Shown here piece by piece: positions 27,385-35,629 of a DNA stretch of 45,478 nt (its first letter is position 1; each line of letters opens with the position of its first letter). The position numbers were made by a program, and so were the translations under genes. The notes under the pieces were generated by a model. It saw only the letters and a program-made list of their open reading frames with translations, was not told the origin of the DNA and did not search any database. The stretch lies in assembly GCA_020341835.1 (NCBI GenBank), contig CP070838.1:2742161-2787638 (forward strand), read 5' to 3'. The DNA comes from Thiotrichales bacterium (GTDB lineage Bacteria > Pseudomonadota > Gammaproteobacteria > SZUA-229).

Positions 27385-28824
27385 GTGATATCCATGCAAC
27401 AGGAAAATACCTACGAACTGGTCTCGGCGCTGTTTATCAAGCTGCTTGCGGTTATCTACTTCATTGCCTTTGCTTCCTTTTCCAGTCAGATCACCGCCCT
27501 GATTGGTCAGCACGGCATCCTGCCCGTTACCGAACTACTCGATAACGCTACAGCGGAGTTCGGCTGGAAGCGCTTCATTGCATTCCCGACGGTTTTCTGG
27601 ATCAACGCCGGTGATACTGCACTCACCGCTGCCACATGGCTCGGTTGTGCCTTTTCGGTGCTGGTATTTATCAATTACAGGACGCGCTTCTCGCTGGTCG
27701 CGCTTTACCTGCTTTATCTGTCGATCTACCACGCTGGACAGACGTTCATGAATTTCCAGTGGGATTACCTGCTGCTGGAAGCGGGTTTTCTCGCGATTTT
27801 CCTGACGCCGAATTCACGTATCATTATATTTCTGTATCGCTGGCTACTGTTCAGGCTCAGATTCCTGTCGGGGCTTTCAAAGCTGTTAAGCAACGATCCC
27901 GGCTGGGCGGGTCTGTCCGCCCTGACCTTCTACTTCGAAACCCAACCGCTGCCGCACGCCGGCGCCTGGTACGCGCACCAGCTGCCTGAATGGATACTGA
28001 TCCTGGCCACTGCCGCCACCCTGCTCATCGAACTCGTGGTTCCATTCATGATGTTCATGTCACGAAAGTACCGCTTTATCGCGGCCTGGTTGACGATCGG
28101 GCTCCAGCTGTTGATCATTCTGACCAGCAACCACAACTGGTTCAACGTACTCACCATCATACTTTGCCTGTTTTTGTTCGATGACAAGGCACTCCGGCGA
28201 ATCATTCCCGAAAGTGTGGGCGCATGGCTGCTCGAGCAGAAGCAGCTCTCAGCCAACCCGGCTTATTTGCGGGTTATGGCGTACCCGTTTGCCGCCATAA
28301 TCCTGCTTGTCAGCAGTATCCAGATCTGGGAAATGGCTTCTGGCGTGCGTATGCCCGGCACACCGGGCCAGGTCCTCAACTATATTGAACGCTGGGCGCT
28401 GGCCAACAAATACCACGTGTTCCCGACCGTCAACCAGCGGCGCATCGAGCTTGTGATCGAAGGCAGTATCGATGGTGTTAACTGGCTACCCTACAAGTTC
28501 AGGTACAAACCCGGTGAACTGAACAAACCGCTATACGTTGTGATACCTCATCAGCCTCGGCTCGACTGGATGGTATGGTTTGTCCCGCTGGGTCCGGTAT
28601 TCATCGACTGGTTTGAAAACTTCCTCGCAACCTTGCTCGAGAATTCGCCCAGTGTTACCGCACAGCTGGAATACAACCCATTCCCCGATACGCCACCGAT
28701 CGCGGTACGGGTTCATGCATTCGAATACGCATTCACCGATGTCGACGAACAGGCCGCATCGGGACACTGGTGGAAACGTCAATATCTGGGCCTGTTTGAG
28801 CCGGCACCCGGCCTGTATCGTTAA
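27385..28824 (+). CDS. Lipase maturation factor family membrane protein
   Basis: The 479-residue product resembles lipase maturation factor (LMF1-like, DUF1222). It shows LIGQHGILPVTELLD near the N-terminus, FMNFQWDYLLLEAGFLAIF, YRWLLFRLRFLSGLSKL, and FYFETQPLPHAGAWYAHQLP. Multiple membrane spans cover roughly residues 15-310, followed by a soluble C-terminal domain with YKFRYKPGELNKP and VRVHAFEYAFTD. Vertebrate LMF1 aids lipase folding in the ER; the bacterial role is not established. The first ATG at 27385 may be replaced by one at 27394 (MQQENTYELV). It is convergent with the antiporter gene, 22 bp apart. Confidence 0.88.
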   Translation: MISMQQENTYELVSALFIKLLAVIYFIAFASFSSQITALIGQHGILPVTELLDNATAEFGWKRFIAFPTVFWINAGDTALTAATWLGCAFSVLVFINYRTRFSLVALYLLYLSIYHAGQTFMNFQWDYLLLEAGFLAIFLTPNSRIIIFLYRWLLFRLRFLSGLSKLLSNDPGWAGLSALTFYFETQPLPHAGAWYAHQLPEWILILATAATLLIELVVPFMMFMSRKYRFIAAWLTIGLQLLIILTSNHNWFNVLTIILCLFLFDDKALRRIIPESVGAWLLEQKQLSANPAYLRVMAYPFAAIILLVSSIQIWEMASGVRMPGTPGQVLNYIERWALANKYHVFPTVNQRRIELVIEGSIDGVNWLPYKFRYKPGELNKPLYVVIPHQPRLDWMVWFVPLGPVFIDWFENFLATLLENSPSVTAQLEYNPFPDTPPIAVRVHAFEYAFTDVDEQAASGHWWKRQYLGLFEPAPGLYR

Positions 28825-28846
28825 GGATCACGCACCCTTTCGTGGG

Positions 28847-30007
28847 TTAGTCCCTGCGTTGACTGGCCTTGGCGGAAATCGGTGTTGGGTATCTGTAAAT
28901 CACCCAGTAGGTTGATATCACAAACGTCAGGATCACCACGGTCTGAATAAGATACGAGGCACGCTGATCGATCAAACCGGATAACAACGCGCTGTAAGCC
29001 ACCAGCAGCGAAAATTCACTGGCCTGCCCCAGGCGAATTCCCAGTTCGGTCGCGACATAATCTTTTTCTCCGCTGAGATTGAAACCCCATCGATAGATCA
29101 ACGGTTTGGTCAACACGATGATCAGCGCGATTACCGCACCGGGAAGTACCACATCCATCATCACCTTCAAATCGAACTGTGCACCGATAGAAAAGAAAAA
29201 AAGGATCAGAAAAAAGTCCCTTAACGGCTTCAGCTCTTCGGCTATTACCAGCGCGATTGGTAGCGTCGCAATCGATACGCCGGCGACGAAGGCTCCCATT
29301 TCGAAAGACAGACCGATATACTCGGCCGCTCCCGCCACCATCAGGCCCCAACCGAGCGACATCAGGAAAGTATGCTCGCGGATGGTATCGAAGCGGATAT
29401 ACAGGGCCGTGATCGCATACTTGACCACATAGAATGAAATCACGGTCAACAGTATCAGCTTTAGCATCAACAACGATACCGTTAGCGTGATATTGCTCTC
29501 CTGCCCCCCGGTGATCAACAGGATGATGATAATCGCGAGTATGTCCTGGAGTAACAATACACTGACCATCATTTCACCACGATGCTTGTGATGCAATGTG
29601 GTCGTCGGTATCAGCTTCAGACCAACGATGGTACTGGAAAACATCAGCGCCGTACCAATGATCAGACTGTGCAATAGCGAGAACCCCATCGACAAAGCCG
29701 CCAGCGCTATCACTGAAGTGAATATGATCGAGGTCACCAGCGTCAGCGCACTAACCTTGCCGAAAAGCGCAACCATCCTGGATGGCCTCAGGTTGAGACC
29801 GATCAGAAACAGCAAGAGTATGATGCCGATGTGTGAAAGTTTTTCGATGTGATCCGGGTTATCGATCAGTCCCGCACCGGACGGACCAATTGCGACACCC
29901 AGCGCGATGTAAGCGAGAATAATCGGCTGCTTCAGATAAAGAAAAAGCGTTGCCAGCACCGCTGCTCCGGCGAAGATCAACACTAGCTCAAATATTATAT
30001 TATCCAT
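28847..30007 (-). CDS. CPA2-family cation:proton antiporter (KefB/NapA-like)
   Basis: The product is a polytopic membrane protein with about 12 hydrophobic segments. The N-terminal FLYLKQPIILAYIALGVAIG, split over two turns, and ILLLFLIGLNLRPSRM are typical of the CPA2 Na+/H+ and K+/H+ family. The likely start is the ATG at 30007 (MDNIIFELVLIFAGAAVLA), giving 386 residues. A farther start at 30088 would add a non-hydrophobic leader and I reject it. No C-terminal TrkA-N (RCK) domain is present, unlike KefB/KefC, so it is a short form. Ion specificity is not predictable from what I can see. Confidence 0.87.
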   Translation of the reverse strand: MDNIIFELVLIFAGAAVLATLFLYLKQPIILAYIALGVAIGPSGAGLIDNPDHIEKLSHIGIILLLFLIGLNLRPSRMVALFGKVSALTLVTSIIFTSVIALAALSMGFSLLHSLIIGTALMFSSTIVGLKLIPTTTLHHKHRGEMMVSVLLLQDILAIIIILLITGGQESNITLTVSLLMLKLILLTVISFYVVKYAITALYIRFDTIREHTFLMSLGWGLMVAGAAEYIGLSFEMGAFVAGVSIATLPIALVIAEELKPLRDFFLILFFFSIGAQFDLKVMMDVVLPGAVIALIIVLTKPLIYRWGFNLSGEKDYVATELGIRLGQASEFSLLVAYSALLSGLIDQRASYLIQTVVILTFVISTYWVIYRYPTPISAKASQRRD

Positions 30008-30114
30008 CTGTGTCCTGAATTCAGTACCCGAAAATAGCCAGATGCACAATCTCTCGGTAATATCGAAACCACTGGAGCTCAACATCATCAGCTTACTATA
30101 AACGGGAGAGCCTA

Positions 30115-30432
30115 ATGGCCTGGATTTATCTGATAATCGCCGGTCTGTTTGAGTGCGGCTGGGCGATTGGTCTCAAATATACCGAAGGATTTACCCGCTT
30201 GACGCCGTCAATTCTGACCGTGGCGGCGATGGCAATCAGCTTCTGGTTACTGTCCACCGCGATGAAGACCATCCCGGTAGGCACCGCCTACGCTGTGTGG
30301 ACCGGTATCGGCGCGGTGGGCGTCGCCATTATGGGCATGATACTGTTCGGCGAATCCCGGGACGTGCTCAGAATTGTCTGCCTGGTTCTTATCGTCAGCG
30401 GTATCATTGGACTGAAGCTGGTATCGAAATGA
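30115..30432 (+). CDS. gdx: Guanidinium exporter Gdx (SMR family)
   Basis: The 105-residue, four-span SMR protein matches the Gdx subgroup, formerly SugE, which exchanges guanidinium for protons as an antiparallel dimer. Binding-site residues of characterised Gdx are all present: G10, E13, W16, S42 and W62, within [19 protein letters not shown] and [10 protein letters not shown]. This favours Gdx over the Qac multidrug subgroup. No ykkC-type guanidine riboswitch is recognisable in the 107 bp upstream. It is monocistronic, followed by a REPIN and thrC. Confidence 0.92.
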   Translation: MAWIYLIIAGLFECGWAIGLKYTEGFTRLTPSILTVAAMAISFWLLSTAMKTIPVGTAYAVWTGIGAVGVAIMGMILFGESRDVLRIVCLVLIVSGIIGLKLVSK

Positions 30433-30451
30433 AACGTTCGAGCAATACTCT

Positions 30452-30521
30452 GCAGGAGCGGCTTTAGCCGCGAACAGAATCGTGGTTTTCTCAAGCAATT
30501 CGCGGCTAAAGCCACTACTAC
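30452..30521. repeat. REPIN: two inverted family-A REPs after gdx
   Basis: The left copy at 30452-30474 has GCAGGAGCGGC/TTTA/GCCGCGAA, so its head is GCAG rather than GTAG. The right copy at 30499-30521 is the reverse complement with one stem change (GCCACTAC instead of GCCGCTCC). It is the most decayed A-family REPIN in the window. It lies in the 167-bp gap between gdx and thrC and may limit read-through. Confidence 0.82.
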
Positions 30522-30599
30522 CTGCCCTCTCTGCGACCGCTTCGCTACATATTGGAATCTGATTTCGATATAATTCGCCGAAATTTTCCAGGACCTATA

Positions 30600-32069
30600 A
30601 TGAATTTCATCGAAACACGCGGCAATGATGGCCAGCATCCTGAACAAGTCAGCTTTTCCGAGGCCATCCTGACGCCGATCGCTTCCTACGGCGGGCTCTA
30701 TTCACCGCAGTCCTTGCCTGAACTGAACGAAGCCTTTTTGAACGCACATCTGTCCGCCGATTACAAAACCCTGGCACGCAGTATGCTGGATGCTTTCGAC
30801 GTTGACATCGATAATCCCATTATTGACCGCGCACTCGAGTTGTACGATGGTTTTGATGATCCGTCCAATCCGGTGCCAGTCGTCAGGGTTAGCGAGGATC
30901 TTTATGTCAGCGAACTCTATCACGGCCCGACCCGGGCGTTTAAGGACATGGCGCTGCAACCCTTCGGCATCGTACTGTCTTCAATTGCTCAGAATCGAAA
31001 CGAGAATTACCTGATCCTGACCGCAACTTCCGGTGATACCGGACCGGCTGCGCTGGAAACCTTCAAGAACAGGGCCAATGTACGTGTCGCCTGTATGTAT
31101 CCGATCGGCGGCACCTCCGACGTGCAACGCCTGCAAATGGTTACCGAAGATGCGAGCAATCTCAAGGTCATCGGCGTCAAAGGTGATTTTGACGACACCC
31201 AAAATGCACTGAAACGCTTGCTGGCGTCGAAAAGTTTCAAGCAAACCCTGAAAGAAAAGCACATACACCTGTCTGCCGCCAATTCAGTCAATTTCGGCCG
31301 CATCATTTTCCAGACCATTTACCACGTCCATTCCTACCTGGAACTGGTGCGTCAGAATGCAATTGCCATGGGTGAAAAGGTTTATCTGGATGTTCCCAGC
31401 GGCAACTTCGGCAATGCGCTCGGCGGGTATTACGCAATGAAGATGGGGCTGCCTGTCGAAAAAATCCTGATTGCCTCCAACCGGAACAATATCCTGACGC
31501 AGCTGATCAGGACCGGCGTCTACGACCTGCGAACAATGGAAGTCGTCCCCACAACTTCACCCGCGATGGACATCCTGATCTCATCCAATATCGAACGTGT
31601 GCTGTTTGACCTGTTTGGTGCGGAACGTACGAAAGCATTGATGCAAAAACTGGAGACTGATCAGTGTTATGAACTCACCGCGAAAGAACATCAACAGATC
31701 CAGTCAATTTTCGCCGCTGACTTTTGTGATGATCAGCAGGGTAAAAAATATATCAAGGACGCTTTCGCGCAGGGCTATCTGATGGATCCGCACACAGCCA
31801 CCTGCTTCAAGGCATACGAAACCTGCCGGGAAAAACCGCTCAAAACCATCGTGTATTCGACAGCCGAATGGACCAAATTCTCGCCGGTGATAGCCAATGC
31901 CCTGACCGGCGAAGTCGACAGCCATGATATTGACGCGCTGAAAACGATCGCACAGGAAGCCGGCATTGAAATACCGGGCATGATCAGCGAACTGTTCGAT
32001 AAAGAGGTTACGCAGACATCAGTGATCGAAAAGGAAAATATTGAACGCGAGATACTCGCGTTTTTATAG
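30600..32069 (+). CDS. thrC: Threonine synthase
   Basis: ThrC converts O-phosphohomoserine to threonine, the last step of the pathway, using PLP. The start I use is ATG at 30600 (MNFIETRGNDGQHPEQVSF), after an AGGACC ribosome site. An upstream ATG at 30552 would add 16 untypical residues. The 489-residue product has the PLP-binding K115 in YHGPTRAFKDMALQPFG, the phosphate-binding ATSGDTGPAALE, and VPSGNFGNALGGYYA. Length and motifs suggest the longer threonine synthase type found in gammaproteobacteria. The usual neighbours hom and thrB are not here. Confidence 0.96.
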   Translation: MNFIETRGNDGQHPEQVSFSEAILTPIASYGGLYSPQSLPELNEAFLNAHLSADYKTLARSMLDAFDVDIDNPIIDRALELYDGFDDPSNPVPVVRVSEDLYVSELYHGPTRAFKDMALQPFGIVLSSIAQNRNENYLILTATSGDTGPAALETFKNRANVRVACMYPIGGTSDVQRLQMVTEDASNLKVIGVKGDFDDTQNALKRLLASKSFKQTLKEKHIHLSAANSVNFGRIIFQTIYHVHSYLELVRQNAIAMGEKVYLDVPSGNFGNALGGYYAMKMGLPVEKILIASNRNNILTQLIRTGVYDLRTMEVVPTTSPAMDILISSNIERVLFDLFGAERTKALMQKLETDQCYELTAKEHQQIQSIFAADFCDDQQGKKYIKDAFAQGYLMDPHTATCFKAYETCREKPLKTIVYSTAEWTKFSPVIANALTGEVDSHDIDALKTIAQEAGIEIPGMISELFDKEVTQTSVIEKENIEREILAFL

Positions 32070-32110
32070 CGTGATTTTTTACGCAAAGGATGCCGACGTT
32101 ACTTTTTTTC

Positions 32111-32280
32111 GTAGGAGCGGCTTCAGCCGCGAATGCGCGCGAGTGCAATTTGAGTCCACAGATGAAAGCAGATAAACACGGATGTTTATGTATGGTGTTT
32201 GGCCGCGAACAACGCAAATGACGCCATTAATCACCCACCCTATTTTGTTTAGTGTGATTCGCGGCTGAAGCCGCTCCTGC
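32111..32280. repeat. REPIN: spaced, inverted family-A REPs
   Basis: The left REP at 32111-32133 reads GTAGGAGCGGC/TTCA/GCCGCGAA. The inverted right REP at 32258-32280 has matching TGAA in the loop and a TGC rather than TAC end. Both loops have the same T-to-C change relative to the 2779 copy, suggesting that the pair moved or evolved together. The 124-bp spacer holds a copy of the GTCCACAGATGAAAGCAG motif also seen at 2640. Confidence 0.83.
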
Positions 32281-32302
32281 AACATTACAGCTTCGCATAC
32301 CC

Positions 32303-32375
32303 GTAGGGTGGATTAGGCGCAAGCCGTAATCCACCGCGAACGTTCGGTGCAATACGCTTCGCTATTGCACCCTAC
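32303..32375. repeat. Mixed REPIN: family-C REP facing a family-B REP
   Basis: The C REP at 32303-32335 has GTAGGGTGGATTA, inner GGC/GCAA/GCC, G bulge, then TAATCCACC. The inverted B REP at 32346-32375 has GGTGCAATA arms. Both have a GTAGGGTG head, a 9-bp outer stem and an unpaired G after the inner stem, so they share an architecture while differing in stem sequence. The same C/B pair recurs at 45086-45158. Confidence 0.85.
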
Positions 32376-32803
32376 GGCCATCCGGGCTCCACAGGACTCG
32401 ATTGGCCGTCCCTGGCCAATCGACCCTGCCAGCGAAGCTGTCTTCGGCGAGCTTAAGGGGGGCTGGCTTCATCTATCTCCACGCGATGTAAAGCGAAGCG
32501 TGAGTCAGAATAGCAAAAAGACGCTGGATTCCTGCTTCCGCAGGAATGACGAATAAACAGGAATGCTGTGGGCTAGGGTTTTTTGGGGCCCCCTTTAGGC
32601 TTGCCGAGGTATTCGGCTTTGGTAGGGCAAATCGGACAGGGACGTCCGATTTAGCCTTGTGGAGCCCGGACGGCGACTCAAGGCGGCCCGTTGGCAAAGA
32701 CGAATGCCGAGGGTACCCGCAGGGCAAGCCGACCGGGGGTGCCGTTTCTTTTGGTTACTTTTCTTTGGGCAAGCAAAGAAAAGTAACTCGCCGGCAGGCG
32801 AAA
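32376..32803. repeat. Conserved intergenic unit, left copy, with hairpins
   Basis: It begins GGCCATCCGGGCTCCACA, then CGATTGGCC/GGCCAATCG, GGCGAGCTTAAGG, a hairpin ATTCCTGC/TTCC/GCAGGAAT at 32528-32547, GGGGCCCCCTTTAGGCTTG, and a block ending GGCGGCCCGTTG at 32693. Beyond this, a 14-bp perfect stem GTTACTTTTCTTTG/CAAAGAAAAGTAAC spans 32754-32787 with loop GGCAAG. Similar units occur between genes in other proteobacteria, from memory. The presence of several hairpins suggests that structure, not protein, is maintained. Confidence 0.75.
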
Positions 32804-32863
32804 TAAACTCGCTGAGAAAAAAGGAAAAACATTGATTCGCGTCTTTGCGTTAGGAAACCTGCT

Positions 32864-33694
32864 CTACAGGGTTTTCCGTCGGTAGAAAATACCTGCGTCG
32901 TGACGCACCATATCAAAGTCTTTGTTGAACGGTAATATCGGCTCGTTGATACCGGCCACCAGGATTCCGGAAGGATCGAGCAAGGTTGAAAACGAGTCCA
33001 GTATCTGCGCTTTCACCGGCACGGAAAAATAGACCAGCACGTCAAGACATATGATCAGGTCAAAATGACCCTTGTCTTCGAAATCTTCGAGAAGATTACA
33101 GCGTGAAAACGTAACCATCGACTTGATGTCATCAACGGGCGCCCATTGACCATCGTGCTCGTCCATATACTTTCTCTTCAAAGGCTCGACCATACCGTCC
33201 ATAGAGGCGTCTTCAAACAGACCTCTGGTCGCACGGTGGACCAGGGTATCCGAAATATCGGTGGCTTCGATGCTGATACTCGGGGCCGATTTCTGCGCCT
33301 TGATTGCCTCGCGTATCCTCATCGCCAGTGAATACGGCAGCTGACCGGCGCCGCTTCCAACCACCCAGATACGGTAATTCTCGCGATCCCTGTTCAGCAT
33401 CTCGTCGAGCAGGTACTCATCGAGCAGATTGAACAGTTCGGGCGGTTCGAACCACGCATCTTCATAGGTGGTAATGGCGTGCAGGACGCTGTTTCTGAGA
33501 TCGACCGCATCCCGGTTCTGCATTTCGCCGACAAGCGTGTCAAGGGAGTCGAAACTGAATTCTGATATGACAGGTTTGAGTTTTGCTGTAAGGGCATACT
33601 GGCGCTCTTCGCCAATAACGATACCGAATTCGTCTTGCAAAACCATCTGCAGGGACTGGTAGGCGCCCCCTTCTTGTAGAGAAATTGATGTCAT
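32864..33694 (-). CDS. Degenerate CheR-like methyltransferase
   Basis: The 276-residue product has an N-terminal helical part and a methyltransferase domain like CheR. The segment that in CheR reads TTNxTxFFR is TTYEDAWFE at 75-83, so the substrate and SAM-contacting Arg is replaced by Glu. The SAM loop is GSGAGQLPYS at 113-122, lacking the STGEEPYS Glu residues. The later Asp is kept in EATDIS, and the fold is preserved through FDLIICLDVLVYF. Chemoreceptor methylation is therefore doubtful; a binding or new methyltransferase role is possible. No chemotaxis genes are adjacent. Confidence 0.8.
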   Translation of the reverse strand: MTSISLQEGGAYQSLQMVLQDEFGIVIGEERQYALTAKLKPVISEFSFDSLDTLVGEMQNRDAVDLRNSVLHAITTYEDAWFEPPELFNLLDEYLLDEMLNRDRENYRIWVVGSGAGQLPYSLAMRIREAIKAQKSAPSISIEATDISDTLVHRATRGLFEDASMDGMVEPLKRKYMDEHDGQWAPVDDIKSMVTFSRCNLLEDFEDKGHFDLIICLDVLVYFSVPVKAQILDSFSTLLDPSGILVAGINEPILPFNKDFDMVRHDAGIFYRRKTL

Positions 33695-33814
33695 TTATAG
33701 TCCTGATTGGGTTATTTCTATAAATGGCCGTAAACCGATCCATTTACCCTATGAGCATAGAACGAAATTGCCAGAGTTCAAGACAACAGCAGCATTTCAC
33801 AGCCCGTGTGCAGT

Positions 33815-34534
33815 TCAGGTGTTTTTCAGTGGAGACCTGAACAATTCCCGACTTTTCAGCTTCCTGGCGCCCAGGTGATTATTGATGATGTAGCGCATCA
33901 GCTTTTTGATCTCGGCGATACTGGTGGATGATTCGAGCTCGCCGGCACTGAAAGCCAGCAAGCTGCTGCCTGAGATTACCGGATGCCGTCCTGACTGGTC
34001 GGTTCGACACAGCACCGGCCCGTGTTCGAAATGGTAGGCATAATACCGGTCCGCCTGCACAGCCTCACCGGAATCCGCATCGAGCACAAGATTCAGGCCA
34101 AAACCGATCTGTTCGAGCAACTGCTTTTCGAAATTCCGCAGGATAATTTCAAGCCCTGACGGTTGCTGCAGGTTATAGAGCGTTTCGTGATAGGTCGCAA
34201 AAAGCGCCTCGTTGACATCATTTTTATGCAGCAGCAGTACCAGCAATTCATTCAAATACGTCGCAGACAGCAATGCCTTGCCAGTCAGCAGCGGTGGCCG
34301 TGCGTCCGCCACATCAACCGACCTCAAACCGGGCATTTCACTCCGCCCGTACCAGCTCAGCAGCAACGGCCTGAACGGCTGCAACACACCGCTGGTCCTC
34401 GAACGTGAACTGCGGCTGCCCTTCGACATCAGCGACAGGCGGCCGTGATGGCGGCTGAACACTTCCAGAATCTGGCTGGTCTCACGGTATGGGCGCTTGT
34501 GCAGGATGTAGGCAGGTTCGGCGTTGACTTGCAT
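33815..34534 (-). CDS. recO: DNA repair protein RecO
   Basis: RecO with RecR loads RecA on SSB-coated DNA. The start at 34534 (MQVNAEPAYILHKRPYRE) gives 239 residues, the normal length. An open frame continues upstream to 34693 but would encode repeat DNA. LHKRPYRETSQILEVFSRHHG is recognisable as the OB-fold start in two pieces, and GKALLSATYLNELLVLLL is the helical domain signature. Zinc-ligand Cys are absent, as in E. coli RecO. It belongs to the rnc-era-recO series but is separated from era by 168 bp of inverted repeat. Confidence 0.93.
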   Translation of the reverse strand: MQVNAEPAYILHKRPYRETSQILEVFSRHHGRLSLMSKGSRSSRSRTSGVLQPFRPLLLSWYGRSEMPGLRSVDVADARPPLLTGKALLSATYLNELLVLLLHKNDVNEALFATYHETLYNLQQPSGLEIILRNFEKQLLEQIGFGLNLVLDADSGEAVQADRYYAYHFEHGPVLCRTDQSGRHPVISGSSLLAFSAGELESSTSIAEIKKLMRYIINNHLGARKLKSRELFRSPLKNT

Positions 34535-34583
34535 GGCTAAACGAAACACCTGCTGCAGACGTGTAACTTGATGCACGCAAATT

Positions 34584-34682
34584 CTCTCGCAGAGACGCAG
34601 GGCACGCAGAGGATATTCAGAATGCCGATTCGAGTAAATAACAATTTCATAATTTCTCTGCGGGCTCTGCGCCTCCGCGAGA
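34584..34682. repeat. Imperfect inverted repeat between recO and era
   Basis: The left arm at 34584-34611 begins CTCTCGCAGAGACGCAGGGC and the right arm at 34656-34682 ends GCCTCCGCGAGAG; they pair over about 28 bp with a few mismatches. The spacer has no gene. The pair may form a strong RNA hairpin in the era-recO transcript and so lower recO expression. A related GCGCCTCTGCGCCTTCGCG piece is near 19452. Confidence 0.75.
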
Positions 34683-34702
34683 GCCACAAACATCGGTTAC
34701 AT

Positions 34703-35602
34703 CTATTCGTTGGTGTAGCCCAGGCTGGCCAGGGCACGCTCGTCATTGGACCAGCCCTCGCGGATTTTCACCCACAACTCCAGGTACACTTTTCCATCGA
34801 GCATTTTTTCGATATCCGCACGTGCCTTGCTGCCGATACTTTTCAACCTGGCACCCTTTCGGCCGATAATAATGGCCTTCTGCCCCTTGGTTTCGACGTA
34901 AATAGTGGCAAAAATGCGGGTGATCGATTCGCCCTCTTCGAAGCGGTCGATCTCGACCGTGGTGGTATAGGGCAGTTCCTGGCCAAGTTCACGGATAAGT
35001 TTTTCGCGTATGATCTCGGCAGACAGAAATCGGACATTCCGGTCGGTTATCTGGTCTTCCGGAAAAAAGGGGGCATTTTCCGGCATGCGCTGGTAAACAT
35101 CGGCTTCCAGTTCGGCGATGTTCTCCGCATGCAATGCGCTCACGGGAATGACCGCGTCAAAACTGCGCATTGCGGTGATTTTTTCGATATAGGGCAGCAG
35201 CTCGTTTTTGTCTCCGATCTTGTCCGTTTTATTCACAACCAGCAGTACCGGTGCTTTCACATCCTGCAGACGATCAAGTACAACTTCATCTTCTTCTGTC
35301 CACTGCAACGCCTGGACCACAAACAGCACCAGGTCGACATCCCTGAGCACCGAATTTGCCGCCCGATTCATGTAACGGTTAATGGCGGTGCTGCGCCGGT
35401 TATGGATTCCGGGTGTATCGACGTATATCACCTGGGATGTTTCCGAGGTTTTTACACCAAGGATCTGGTGGCGGGTGGTCTGCGGTTTACGCGAGGTAAT
35501 GCTGATCTTCTGCCCGAGAATATGGTTCAGCAATGTCGATTTGCCGACGTTGGGCCTGCCGATTATGGCGACAAAGCCGCAATGAAATACGTTGTCATTC
35601 AT
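34703..35602 (-). CDS. era: GTPase Era
   Basis: Era is an essential GTPase in 30S maturation, binding 16S rRNA near the anti-Shine-Dalgarno. The 299-residue product has G1 GRPNVGKST at 15-23, G3 VDTPGIH, and G4 VNKTDKIG, followed by a C-terminal KH domain with AIIIGRKGARLKSIGSKARADIE in two segments. It is 27 bp downstream of rnc. The length matches the family. Confidence 0.97.
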   Translation of the reverse strand: MNDNVFHCGFVAIIGRPNVGKSTLLNHILGQKISITSRKPQTTRHQILGVKTSETSQVIYVDTPGIHNRRSTAINRYMNRAANSVLRDVDLVLFVVQALQWTEEDEVVLDRLQDVKAPVLLVVNKTDKIGDKNELLPYIEKITAMRSFDAVIPVSALHAENIAELEADVYQRMPENAPFFPEDQITDRNVRFLSAEIIREKLIRELGQELPYTTTVEIDRFEEGESITRIFATIYVETKGQKAIIIGRKGARLKSIGSKARADIEKMLDGKVYLELWVKIREGWSNDERALASLGYTNE

Positions 35603-35629
35603 CTCGCTACTGTAACAGAGACTGCCGGG

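Larger units (their letters stand above)
32070..32863. repeat. Gene-free composite repeat block after thrC
   Basis: This 794-bp stretch contains no convincing gene. In order it holds an A-family REPIN (32111-32280), a C/B REPIN (32303-32375), a conserved unit from 32376 to about 32700, and a 14-bp stem hairpin (32754-32787). The part 32303-32693 is nearly repeated at 45086-45478. A frame at 32546-32806 could be translated, but its sequence is built from the repeat and resembles repeat-derived hypothetical proteins, so I treat it as non-coding. Confidence 0.85.

Noticed and set aside
32546-32806. Possible 86-residue protein in the repeat block
   Set aside because: The frame lies wholly inside the repeated unit and its C-terminus is the 14-bp hairpin; it resembles repeat-derived hypotheticals rather than a gene.
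32070-32863. CRISPR array
   Set aside because: The repeats are palindromic, unevenly spaced and of several families, with no regular repeat-spacer pattern and no cas gene.
34535-34693. N-terminal extension of RecO by 53 residues
   Set aside because: The extension would be encoded by the dispersed inverted repeat, and RecO proteins normally start at the Met encoded at 34534.
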